A DNA stretch of 12,040 nt from contig NZ_JBHVBO010000131.1 in assembly GCF_042668085.1 (NCBI RefSeq), forward strand, positions 1-12,040, in the 5' to 3' direction. The DNA is from Isoptericola sp042668085. Lineage in GTDB: Bacteria; Actinomycetota; Actinomycetes; Actinomycetales; Cellulomonadaceae. Made by a program: the position numbers and the translations under genes. The notes below the pieces were generated by a model. It was not told the DNA's origin. It saw only the letters and a program-made list of their open reading frames with translations, and searched no databases. Of this stretch, positions 6,870 through 12,040 are shown one piece after another. Numbering within the stretch: position 1 is the first letter of the stretch; every line of letters begins with the position of its first letter.

Positions 6870-8792
6870 TCAGGCCACCGGGATCCACACCCGCATCGCC
6901 TGCGGGCCGCGGTTGGCCCACAGGTGGTACGGGATCGCCCGCAGCGTCACCGTGCCGGTCACGGCCGGCGCCGGGGCCGCCGCCGACCGGTACGGGCCGT
7001 CGCCCACGGCCCTAGTGGGCCGCGCCTGGACGGCCCCGGTCGCGGTCACCACGACCGTCCCTCCCAGCAGGTCGGGCCGCTCCTCCTCGCCGAGCGCGGC
7101 GGAGACGTCGATCCGCACGTCGTCCACGACGGCGCCGGCGTCCTGGTCCTCCTGCTCGAGCGCGTACACCAGCGGGCCGCGCTCGATCGCGACGCAGCCG
7201 CGCACGTCGTCGACCCGCGGGTCGGCGGCGGTGAGGCGGGGTGCCACCGGGAGGTCGAGGACGACGGCGTCGCCGGCCGCGAGCGGCCGGCCCACGGCGG
7301 CGTAGGCGCCCGCCGCGACGGGAGCGCCGTCGAGCGTCGCCCCCTCGGCCCAGCCCGGGACCCGCAGCGCGAGCCCCGCGCCCGGGGCCGCCTCCTCGAC
7401 GTGCAGCGTCACGCGGCCCGCGTACGGGTAGTCCGTCTCGACGCGCAGCCGTAGCGCGCCGCCCGGCAGGTCGGCGGCGATCGTCCCGGGCGCGTACTGG
7501 TGCACCTGGAGCCCGTCGTCGGTGACCGTCGCGAGGTAGCCCTCGAGGCTGGACAGCGTCCGCATGATGTTGGGCGGGCAGCAGGCGCAGCCGAACCACG
7601 GGCGGCGCCCGGCGGCGGGGTTGCGCTCCTCCTCCGCGTGCGCACCCGTGCGCACCTGCAGCGGGTTGACGTAGAAGTACTCGGTGCCGCCCAGGGAGAG
7701 CCCGGAGAGGAAGCCATTGAGCAGCATCCGCTCGATCTGGTCGGCGTACCGCGCGTCGCCGGTCGCCAGCAGCAGGCGCCAGGCCCACTGCACCGCGCCG
7801 ATCGCCGCGCAGGTCTCGGCGTACGCGCGGTCGTTCGGCAGCTCGTGCGGGTCGCCGAACGACTCGCCGTCCCACCGGGAGCCGAGGCCGCCGGTCAGGT
7901 ACTGCTTGCCGTCGACCATCGCCGCGTACTGCGCCTCGAGGGCGGCGAGCAGCTCGCGGTCGCCCGACTCGACGGCGACGTCCGTGGCGCCGGCACCGAG
8001 GTACACGGCCCGGACGGCGTGGCCCTCGACGGTCGTCGCCTCGCGGACGCGCACGCGGTCAGAGAAGTACGTGGGCTGCTTGCCGTGGGAGGCGATGATC
8101 CCGGTGCCGCGCGCCTCGACGAACCATGACGCCAGGTCCAGGTACGCCCGGGTGCCGGTCTCCCGGTAGAGCTCCACGAGCGCTGTCTCGATCACGGGGT
8201 GGCCGTCGACCTCGCGCAGCTGCCCCTCGCCGTCGCCGAAGGTCTCCACGAGGTGGTCGGCCAGCCGGACGGCGACGTCGAGCAGCTCGCGCCGTCCGGT
8301 CGCCCGCACCTGCGCGACCGCCGCCTGCATCAGGTGGCCCGCGCAGTAGTGCTCGTGGCTCCAGGGCAGGTCGGAGTAGCGCTCCACGCCGCGCAGCTGC
8401 GGCACCGAGTCGAGGTAGCCGTCCGGGGCCTGGGCGCCGGCGACGGCCCGGGTGACCTCGAGGATGTCGGCCAGCAGCGCCTCGTCGGGCTCTCGCCCGT
8501 ACTCCCAGGCCGCGGCCTCGAGCCACTTGTGCACGTCGGAGTCCGCGAAGATCGGTCCCTGGGCCTCGCCGTCCGCCAGCCCGGCCGCGATCTCGAGGTT
8601 GCGCAGGTTCCCGTACTCGCGCAGGTGGCCCAGCCCCTCGGGCACCGAGGCCTCGCGGTTGACCCGCAGCCGGTGCCCCCACAGCCCGCCGTCGAGGGTC
8701 GCGCTGCCCGGCGGCAGCGGACGCAGCGTGGTGATCGCCGATGCGGTGGGCTCGGCGGGCCCGCGGGCGGTCCGGAACGTCGTCGTCGTCAT
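6870..8792 (-). CDS. Glycoside hydrolase family 127, beta-L-arabinofuranosidase type
   Basis: The 640-residue protein matches GH127, which removes beta-L-arabinofuranose from plant glycans such as hydroxyproline-linked arabino-oligosaccharides. It has no signal peptide, so it should act in the cytoplasm on imported oligosaccharides. The catalytic zinc-cysteine site looks complete: by spacing relative to Bifidobacterium HypBA1 (Glu322, Glu338, Cys340, Cys417, Cys418), the counterparts are Glu310 in WDGES, Glu326 and Cys328 in YAETCAA, and Cys404/Cys405 in FGCACCPPN, Cys404 being the expected nucleophile. An (alpha/alpha)6 barrel of about 400 residues is followed by beta-sandwich sequence (for example IERGPLVYALE at 536-546). 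GGAGAGG before the ATG at 8792 supports the start. It is the first gene after the promoter facing lacI. Related GH127 members can have other specificities, so the exact substrate is not certain. Confidence 0.93.
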   Translation of the reverse strand: MTTTTFRTARGPAEPTASAITTLRPLPPGSATLDGGLWGHRLRVNREASVPEGLGHLREYGNLRNLEIAAGLADGEAQGPIFADSDVHKWLEAAAWEYGREPDEALLADILEVTRAVAGAQAPDGYLDSVPQLRGVERYSDLPWSHEHYCAGHLMQAAVAQVRATGRRELLDVAVRLADHLVETFGDGEGQLREVDGHPVIETALVELYRETGTRAYLDLASWFVEARGTGIIASHGKQPTYFSDRVRVREATTVEGHAVRAVYLGAGATDVAVESGDRELLAALEAQYAAMVDGKQYLTGGLGSRWDGESFGDPHELPNDRAYAETCAAIGAVQWAWRLLLATGDARYADQIERMLLNGFLSGLSLGGTEYFYVNPLQVRTGAHAEEERNPAAGRRPWFGCACCPPNIMRTLSSLEGYLATVTDDGLQVHQYAPGTIAADLPGGALRLRVETDYPYAGRVTLHVEEAAPGAGLALRVPGWAEGATLDGAPVAAGAYAAVGRPLAAGDAVVLDLPVAPRLTAADPRVDDVRGCVAIERGPLVYALEQEDQDAGAVVDDVRIDVSAALGEEERPDLLGGTVVVTATGAVQARPTRAVGDGPYRSAAAPAPAVTGTVTLRAIPYHLWANRGPQAMRVWIPVA

Positions 8793-8823
8793 GCACCTCT
8801 CCTTCGAGGGAGTCGTGAGCGGA

Positions 8824-8847
8824 AGGAAACAAGGAATCCGTTTTCCT
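8824..8847. promoter_or_regulatory. Candidate operator for the divergent LacI-family regulator
   Basis: The arms AGGAAA (8824-8829) and TTTCCT (8842-8847) form a perfect 6-base inverted repeat around 12 bases, and an inner GGAATCC (8833-8839) is itself a palindrome about a central A. The element covers the predicted start point of the minus-strand promoter (about 8842) and the first transcribed bases, where a repressor would block transcription. It is AT-richer than its surroundings. A lone AGGAAAC half-site recurs at 8941-8947 in front of lacI. The dyad is imperfect, so the exact boundaries are uncertain. Confidence 0.45.
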
Positions 8848-8848
8848 C

Positions 8849-8877
8849 ACCGTAGGGAGCGTCGCGGCACCCGTCAA
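8849..8877 (-). promoter_or_regulatory. Promoter of the GH127-ABC transporter operon
   Basis: On the minus strand TTGACG (8877-8872) and TACGGT (8854-8849) are separated by exactly 17 bases, close to the housekeeping sigma consensus and the best -35/-10 pair I see in the window. The predicted start is near 8842, giving a leader of about 50 bases before the GH127 ATG at 8792. The overlap with the dyad at 8824-8847 suggests repression by the divergent LacI-type protein. Confidence 0.65.
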
Positions 8878-8896
8878 GCACCCTCTCGACAGGCGA

Positions 8897-8910
8897 GATC
8901 GCGTACGATC
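8897..8910 (+). promoter_or_regulatory. Putative lacI-type gene promoter -10 within a dyad
   Basis: TACGAT at 8904-8909 fits a TANNNT -10 box for the plus-strand regulator gene, leaving a leader of about 45 bases. It lies inside the inverted repeat GATCG-CGTA-CGATC (8897-8910), a possible autoregulatory site. No well-placed -35 is seen: TCGACA at 8886-8891 is only 12 bases upstream. This is plausible but weak. Confidence 0.4.
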
Positions 8911-8960
8911 GGCAGCGCCACCGCCATCTCGCGGAACGGCAGGAAACTGGAGGAGGTCCC

Positions 8961-9983
8961 ATGTCGGAAGCTCCGGGCGTCGTGCGGATCACGGACGTGG
9001 CCGCGCTGGCGGGGGTCTCCCCCAGCACCGTGTCGAAGGCGCTCAACGACACCGGCTCTCTGCGGCCCGCCACGCGGGCGCGCGTGCGCGAGGCGGCCGA
9101 GCGGCTGGGCTTCGTGCCCGACGCGCAGGCGCGGTCGCTCTCGGCACGCCGCAGCTTCACCGTCGGCCTGCTGAGCACCGACTCGGCCGGTCGCTTCTCG
9201 CTGCCCGTCGTGCTCGGCGCGGAGAACGCTCTCGTCGGGGGGCAGATCTCCGCGCTGCTGGCCACCGCCCGTCACGACCCGGTGCGCGAGCAGCACCACG
9301 TCCGCAGCCTGGTCGCACGTCGCGTGGACGGCATCATCGTCACCGGCCGCACCACCGATCCCCGGCCCCCCATCCGGGTGCCGATGCCGGTCGTCTACGC
9401 GTTCGCGCCGTCGCAGGACCCGGACGACGCGTCCGTCGTGCCCGACGACACCGCGGGGATGACCGCCGTCGCGGAGCACCTGCTCTCCCTCGGCCGCACC
9501 CGCGTCGCCTACGTCGGCGGGCGGGGCGACCAGGCGGCCTCCGTGCTGCGGCACGGCGCGCTCGCCACGGCCCTGGAGGCCCGCGGCGCCGAGGTCGTCG
9601 GCGAGCCGCGCTTCGGCGAGTGGTCCGAGCGCTGGGGGCGCCTCGCCGTCGACCTCGTGCTCGGCGACCACCGGGCCGGCGAGCCCCTGCCGGTCGACGC
9701 CATCGCGTTCGCCTCCGACCAGCTCGCCCGCGGCGGCTGCGACCGGCTGCGCGACCGCGGCGTGCGCGTGCCCGAGGACGTGGCCGTCACCGGCTACGAC
9801 GACTGGGACGTCATGGCCCTCGCCAGCCGTCCGCCCCTGACCACCGTGGACCCCCAGCTCGACCGGCTGGGGCAGCGCGCCGCCGAGCTGCTGCTCGCCG
9901 CGATCGACGGGCGGCCCGCGCACGGCACCGAGCTCTCCCCGCCACGCCTGGTCGTGCGGGCCTCGACGGCCGGGGACTCCTGA
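8961..9983 (+). CDS. LacI-family transcriptional regulator
   Basis: The 340-residue protein has the normal LacI-family layout. The N-terminal helix-turn-helix is ITDVAALAGVSPSTVSKALND (about 10-30), the hinge region is FVPDAQARSL (about 51-60), and a periplasmic-binding-protein-like effector domain follows, with RRVDGIIVTGR (120-130), GRTRVAYVGG (178-187), PVDAIAFASDQLARG (244-258), VPEDVAVTGYDDW (270-282) and LTTVDP (293-298). GGAGGAGGT just before the ATG at 8961 supports the start. It is divergent from the GH127-transporter operon across 168 bases, the classic arrangement for a local sugar-responsive repressor. It should bind the dyad at 8824-8847 and be released by an arabinose-containing sugar; both points are inference. 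Confidence 0.95.
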   Translation: MSEAPGVVRITDVAALAGVSPSTVSKALNDTGSLRPATRARVREAAERLGFVPDAQARSLSARRSFTVGLLSTDSAGRFSLPVVLGAENALVGGQISALLATARHDPVREQHHVRSLVARRVDGIIVTGRTTDPRPPIRVPMPVVYAFAPSQDPDDASVVPDDTAGMTAVAEHLLSLGRTRVAYVGGRGDQAASVLRHGALATALEARGAEVVGEPRFGEWSERWGRLAVDLVLGDHRAGEPLPVDAIAFASDQLARGGCDRLRDRGVRVPEDVAVTGYDDWDVMALASRPPLTTVDPQLDRLGQRAAELLLAAIDGRPAHGTELSPPRLVVRASTAGDS

Positions 9984-10000
9984 GCCGCCGCCGGCCGGGT

Positions 10001-10013
10001 CGGGGCGGCCCCG
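10001..10013. terminator. Weak GC hairpin between convergent genes
   Basis: CGGGG (10001-10005) and CCCCG (10009-10013) can form a 5-base-pair hairpin with a 3-base loop in the 40 bases between the convergent lacI-type gene and the minus-strand gene ending at 10024. There is no U-tract. It may serve as a GC-rich bidirectional terminator, but in this composition such a hairpin could be chance. Confidence 0.25.
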
Positions 10014-10023
10014 GGGCGGACCG

Positions 10024-10710
10024 TCAGGACGCAGGCGCCTCGTCGGCCGCCGGGGCGAAGCCGGAGATCGACGGGTCGAGCACCGTCGCCACGGCCGCGA
10101 GCGCCCCGAGGATCAGCCCGACCCGCGTGTGCGGCAGCCGCCGCCCCTGCGCACGCCACCGCTCGCCGCGCCGGTAGGCCCACTTCTCCCCCGCCACCGC
10201 GACCGTCACCGCGAGGGCGACCGCGCCCGCCGCGGCCGCGCCCGCGACGACCGGGTCCGGCAGCGGGTCGGCGTCCGCGAGCTCCGCGTCGCCCAGGAGG
10301 ACGTTGTCCTCCGGTTCGGCGCTGTCCCCCTCGAGGTCGCGGGCCGCGTCCCGCTCGGCGCCGTCCGCCTCGGCGTCGACGAGGTCGGCGTCGAGGTCGG
10401 CGTCGTCGAGGTCCGCGCCGTCGAGGTCTGGATCGCCGTCCTCCGCGGGCAGCGCCTCGACCCGCCGGGCGAGATCGCGCAGGTCGCGGAGCTCGCCGCG
10501 CGCCTCGCGCACGCCGTCGACGGCGGAGCGGCCCTCGGCGGTGAGGGCCAACCCGAGCCCGAGCCCACCGGCCAGCACGCCCGTCTTGGCCAGGGCGCGG
10601 GCCCAGCGCGGCCCGACGACGTCGGGCACGGCGTACCAGGCGAGCGTCGTGAGTCCGGTGATCGCGACGCTCCGGGCGTCGGCTCGCCTGCGCGCGGCGG
10701 GCGTCTCCAT
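10024..10710 (-). CDS. Unknown membrane-associated protein with an acidic Asp/Ala/Leu repeat
   Basis: I do not recognise this 228-residue protein. It has hydrophobic stretches at about 17-30 (ITGLTTLAWYAVPD), 43-58 (glycine-rich), 155-174 (Ala/Val-rich) and 197-211. The long middle part from about 60 to 150 is charged: first a helical segment with alternating Arg and Glu/Asp (VREARGELRDLRDLARRVEA), then a very acidic run at 91-136 built on DADL/GADL-like units that recall pentapeptide repeats but are too short to form that fold. The segment GEKWAYRRGERWRAQGRRLPHTRVG (174-198) is strongly basic, so acidic and basic patches could interact. GGAGGT lies just before the ATG at 10710, which fixes the start. 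Coding potential is supported by that site and by codon-like third-position GC. It has no functional link to its neighbours that I can see. Confidence 0.72.
   Translation of the reverse strand: METPAARRRADARSVAITGLTTLAWYAVPDVVGPRWARALAKTGVLAGGLGLGLALTAEGRSAVDGVREARGELRDLRDLARRVEALPAEDGDPDLDGADLDDADLDADLVDAEADGAERDAARDLEGDSAEPEDNVLLGDAELADADPLPDPVVAGAAAAGAVALAVTVAVAGEKWAYRRGERWRAQGRRLPHTRVGLILGALAAVATVLDPSISGFAPAADEAPAS
10381..10404. repeat. 12-base tandem repeat inside the acidic-repeat gene
   Basis: GAGGTCGGCGTC is present twice in tandem (10381-10392 and 10393-10404), and degenerate copies continue to about 10429. The unit is 12 bases, so it keeps the reading frame and encodes Asp-Ala-Asp-Leu at residues 103-106 and 107-110 of the overlapping gene. 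Repeats of this kind can change copy number by slippage. Confidence 0.6.
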
Positions 10711-10751
10711 GGGGTCCACCTCCGGGTCGGGGGGCTCGTGCGGGCGGCGGG

Positions 10752-10787
10752 CCGAGGTCCTCGGTCCGCCCGTGGGACAACGGGCGG
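10752..10787. promoter_or_regulatory. Two adjacent inverted repeats upstream of the 10710 gene
   Basis: CCGAGG-T-CCTCGG (10752-10764) is a perfect 13-base odd-centred palindrome. One base later, CCGCCCGT (10766-10773) and ACGGGCGG (10780-10787) form an 8-base perfect inverted repeat around a 6-base spacer. Both lie 42-77 bases in front of the minus-strand start at 10710. They could be operator sites or leader hairpins. I see no clear -10 box for that gene. Confidence 0.4.
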
Positions 10788-10840
10788 TACCAGGGCAGAG
10801 TTCCGCGGCACCGACCCGACGCGACCCCGACCTGGTCCCC

Positions 10841-10878
10841 GCTGCACCCCGAGCTGCACCCCGGCCGGCATCCCGGCC
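10841..10878. repeat. Tandem 10-mer and adjoining hairpin in the intergenic region
   Basis: GCTGCACCCC occurs at 10841-10850 and again at 10853-10862, a 12-base period. Directly after it GGCCGG (10863-10868) and CCGGCC (10873-10878) form a 6-base hairpin with a 4-base loop. No gene covers this part. The role is unknown. Confidence 0.4.
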
Positions 10879-10895
10879 TGCATGGATGACCTGCG

Positions 10896-10926
10896 CTTGA
10901 CCTACGACCCCAGATCCTTGACCGAC
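10896..10926 (+). promoter_or_regulatory. Two near-identical TTGACC boxes 21 bases apart
   Basis: CTTGACCTAC (10896-10905) and CTTGACCGAC (10917-10926) differ at one base and are spaced two helical turns apart. The second TTGACC (10918-10923) could be a -35 box, with GACGAT at 10940-10945 as a poor -10 after 16 bases, giving plus-strand transcription toward the terminator at 10971. Alternatively the pair is a binding site for a regulator that contacts one face of the DNA. Confidence 0.35.
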
Positions 10927-10970
10927 ATCACGAACAGGTGACGATTCTGGGTGATCGGAGCCACGAGCAT

Positions 10971-10999
10971 CCCCCGCAGAGTCGGGGGTTTCGTCTTTT
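10971..10999 (+). terminator. Intrinsic terminator with no gene directly upstream
   Basis: CCCCCG (10971-10976) and CGGGGG (10983-10988) form a 6-base-pair stem with the loop CAGAGT, followed on the plus strand by TTTCGTCTTTT (10989-10999). This is the only hairpin in the window with a real U-tract. It points plus, but the nearest upstream gene (10024-10710) is on the minus strand. It is therefore either the end of a short untranslated RNA or an attenuator in the leader of the gene starting at 11024. Confidence 0.65.
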
Positions 11000-11012
11000 A
11001 CCACAAGGTGGT
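11000..11012. promoter_or_regulatory. Inverted repeat ACCAC-AAG-GTGGT before the Tdi1-like gene
   Basis: The perfect 5-base arms ACCAC (11000-11004) and GTGGT (11008-11012) flank AAG, 11 bases before the GTG start at 11024. AAGGTGG within it is the only Shine-Dalgarno-like stretch for that gene, so folding or a bound protein here could affect its expression. TTTGAT at 11012-11017 is an alternative, weak leaderless -10 box. Confidence 0.4.
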
Positions 11013-11023
11013 TTGATGCGCAC

Positions 11024-11545
11024 GTGGAACTCCTCAGAACCTTCGCTCCCGGCGCGTTCGCGTACGGGCTGGCGTCCTGGTCGTGGCTGGGGGTCCACGG
11101 CAAGACGCCCCGCTTCACGACCGTCTTCGGTGACGTCTTCCTCGAGTCCCTGGAGGGCTGGTGGTTCCTCGACACGATCGAGGGGTCGCTCGAGCTGCGC
11201 TGGGCCACCGCCGTCGAGATGTACACGGAGCTCGACTCGACGGACGGGCGCGCAGACCTCCTCCTGGAGGGCCTCTGCCGGGAGGTGCTCGACGCCGGCA
11301 TGCACCCGCGCCCGGACGAGGTGCTCGCCTTCTCCCCGCACCCGGCGATCGGCGGCCGGCTCCACGCCGACCACGTGGCGCCGCTCCGGTTCGAGCTGGC
11401 CCTGCGGCTCACCGGGGAGATGCACCACCAGCTGCGCACCACGCTGGACCCGGCGCCCTCGCCCCTGCTGCTCGGGCACGTCGACTCCCCGGTGCCCGCG
11501 CCCGGCCTCGGCTGGGGCACGGCGGGACACGACCGGCGACCGTGA
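11024..11545 (+). CDS. Tdi1/DUF1851-like immunity-family protein
   Basis: This is a 173-residue soluble protein with no signal peptide. Its core YGLASWSWLGVHGKTPRFTTVFGDVFLESLEGWWFLDTIEGSLELRW (about 14-60), followed by FSPHPAIGGRLHADHVAPLRFELALRLTGEMHHQLR (about 103-138), resembles proteins annotated as T6SS immunity protein Tdi1 domain or DUF1851. In the founding case the domain neutralises a secreted DNase; in actinobacteria the role is unknown. No effector gene is present. The only in-frame start near the conserved region is the GTG at 11024; the ATG at 11016 is in another frame. The Shine-Dalgarno match (AAGGTGG at 11005-11011) is distant at 12 bases, so initiation may be weak or leaderless. 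An intrinsic terminator lies just upstream. The last 30 residues are Pro/Gly-rich and probably disordered. The family call is from pattern memory and moderately sure. Confidence 0.7.
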   Translation: MELLRTFAPGAFAYGLASWSWLGVHGKTPRFTTVFGDVFLESLEGWWFLDTIEGSLELRWATAVEMYTELDSTDGRADLLLEGLCREVLDAGMHPRPDEVLAFSPHPAIGGRLHADHVAPLRFELALRLTGEMHHQLRTTLDPAPSPLLLGHVDSPVPAPGLGWGTAGHDRRP

Positions 11546-11560
11546 CCCACCTGTGACCTG

Positions 11561-11633
11561 CACGGTCCGTCCAGCAGATGCACGACCGGCCTTCGTGTCG
11601 TCTCCTGGAAAGGCACGGATGAGGCGGACCGTG
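11561..11633 (+). promoter_or_regulatory. Long-range inverted repeat in the leader of the small membrane protein
   Basis: CACGGTCCG (11561-11569) is perfectly complementary to CGGACCGTG (11625-11633), with 55 bases between. The second arm abuts the GGGAGGT Shine-Dalgarno stretch (11633-11639) of the next gene. If transcribed, the stem would stack next to the ribosome-binding site. It could also simply bracket a short hairpin region; there is no U-tract. Confidence 0.35.
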
Positions 11634-11643
11634 GGAGGTAGGC

Positions 11644-11985
11644 ATGAGACGGGTGCTCGTCGTCGGGCTCGTCGTGGGGGTCGTGGACGGGGCGCTGCTG
11701 GGCGCGTCGGCGGCGCTCGGCTGGACGTGGGTGGCGTGGGCCGCCCTCCTGGCCGGGCTCGGGGGCGCGGCCGCGGTGGCGATGACCGTCCCCCCGCCGC
11801 GCGTCTCCCGACCGGCCACCGTCACGCTCGGCCTGCCGCTTCGTGACGAGCAGGCGGCCGAGGACGCCGCCGCGCCGGCCCCGGTGCCCGGGACGACGCC
11901 GGGCCCGGTCGAGAGCCCGCCGGCCGTCGTCGAGGACTACCCGCAGCCGGTGCGCGCGGGTCAGCCCACGCCCGCCGCCGCCTGA
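11644..11985 (+). CDS. Small two-helix membrane protein of unknown function
   Basis: This 113-residue protein was not recognised as any family. It has two hydrophobic segments, about 4-25 (VLVVGLVVGVVDGALLGASAAL) and 28-48 (WVAWAALLAGLGGAAAVAMTV), joined by a very short turn, then a Pro/Ala-rich tail of about 65 residues that is probably disordered. GGGAGGT at 11633-11639 is a good Shine-Dalgarno site for the ATG at 11644. It follows the Tdi1-like gene by 98 bases on the same strand and may be co-transcribed. The helical-hairpin-plus-tail layout is common among uncharacterised actinobacterial envelope proteins. The gene is likely real; its function is unknown. Confidence 0.65.
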   Translation: MRRVLVVGLVVGVVDGALLGASAALGWTWVAWAALLAGLGGAAAVAMTVPPPRVSRPATVTLGLPLRDEQAAEDAAAPAPVPGTTPGPVESPPAVVEDYPQPVRAGQPTPAAA

Positions 11986-12021
11986 GCCGCCCACCACCCG
12001 GCCCGCACGACGAAGGGGACG

Positions 12022-12040
12022 GACCGCAGCACCTGCGGTC
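12022..12040. terminator. Perfect hairpin at the window edge, probable terminator
   Basis: GACCGCAG (12022-12029) and CTGCGGTC (12033-12040) form an 8-base-pair stem with a 3-base loop, 36 bases after the last stop codon. The window ends at the stem, so a U-tract cannot be checked. The position after a gene end favours a terminator. Confidence 0.5.

Noticed and set aside
10381..10429. Short-period repeats as a possible CRISPR-like array
   Set aside because: The units are 12 bases without spacers, lie inside a coding frame and encode DADL repeats.
10940..11012. A tRNA or other structured housekeeping RNA around the terminator
   Set aside because: No acceptor stem, anticodon arm or T-loop consensus could be found; only a simple terminator hairpin and a small dyad are present.
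10024..11997. A 657-codon minus-strand frame running from 11997 to the 10024 stop
   Set aside because: Only the last 228 codons have a good ribosome-binding site and protein-like composition. The upstream part crosses the intergenic gap, its terminator and the plus-strand genes at 11024 and 11644.

Overview
The window is about 12 kb of very GC-rich DNA. Coding is dense, with strong Shine-Dalgarno sites, an ATGA start/stop overlap, a leaderless start, TANNNT-type -10 boxes, and a sugar ABC importer without its own ATPase. This fits an actinobacterium, most likely a plant-polymer-degrading member of Micrococcales (Cellulomonas-like). The genus is an inference. I see no tRNA, rRNA, CRISPR array, insertion sequence or prophage gene.

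Left part (1-3546). purL (phosphoribosylformylglycinamidine synthase, purine biosynthesis) lies on the minus strand. Two copies of a 13-base motif follow its 3' end. A divergent pair of compact promoters separates purL from a two-gene plus-strand unit: a four-helix membrane protein of the YrdB/DUF2568 type, and 11 bases later a protein resembling the Imm-5-like 'putative immunity protein' family.

Central part (3567-9983). This is a sugar-uptake and hydrolysis locus. On the minus strand, in transcription order, are a GH127 beta-L-arabinofuranosidase-type enzyme with no signal peptide, a Tat-type lipoprotein sugar-binding protein, and two MalF/MalG-type permeases. The three transporter genes are tightly coupled (ATGA overlap, then a 1-base gap). 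A 129-base gap rich in hairpins separates the enzyme gene from the transporter genes. A LacI-family regulator is divergent. A well-spaced promoter (TTGACG, 17 bases, TACGGT) with a dyad over its predicted start point precedes the enzyme gene. The simplest reading is that beta-L-arabinofuranoside-containing oligosaccharides from plant cell-wall glycoproteins or pectin are imported whole, trimmed in the cytoplasm, and act as inducer of the LacI repressor. The substrate is inferred from the enzyme family.

Right part (10024-12040). A minus-strand membrane-associated protein of unknown function has an acidic Asp/Ala/Leu repeat. A 313-base intergenic stretch full of dyads and repeats follows and includes a convincing plus-strand intrinsic terminator with no obvious gene in front of it. 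Then come a GTG-started protein resembling the Tdi1/DUF1851 immunity family and a small two-helix membrane protein with a proline-rich tail. The window ends on a hairpin that is probably a terminator.

I did not find a clear new multi-gene system. The points most worth a second look are the unexplained terminator region at 10711-11023, the tandem 13-mers after purL, the hairpin cluster inside the sugar operon, the candidate operator, and two immunity-like genes without visible toxins.
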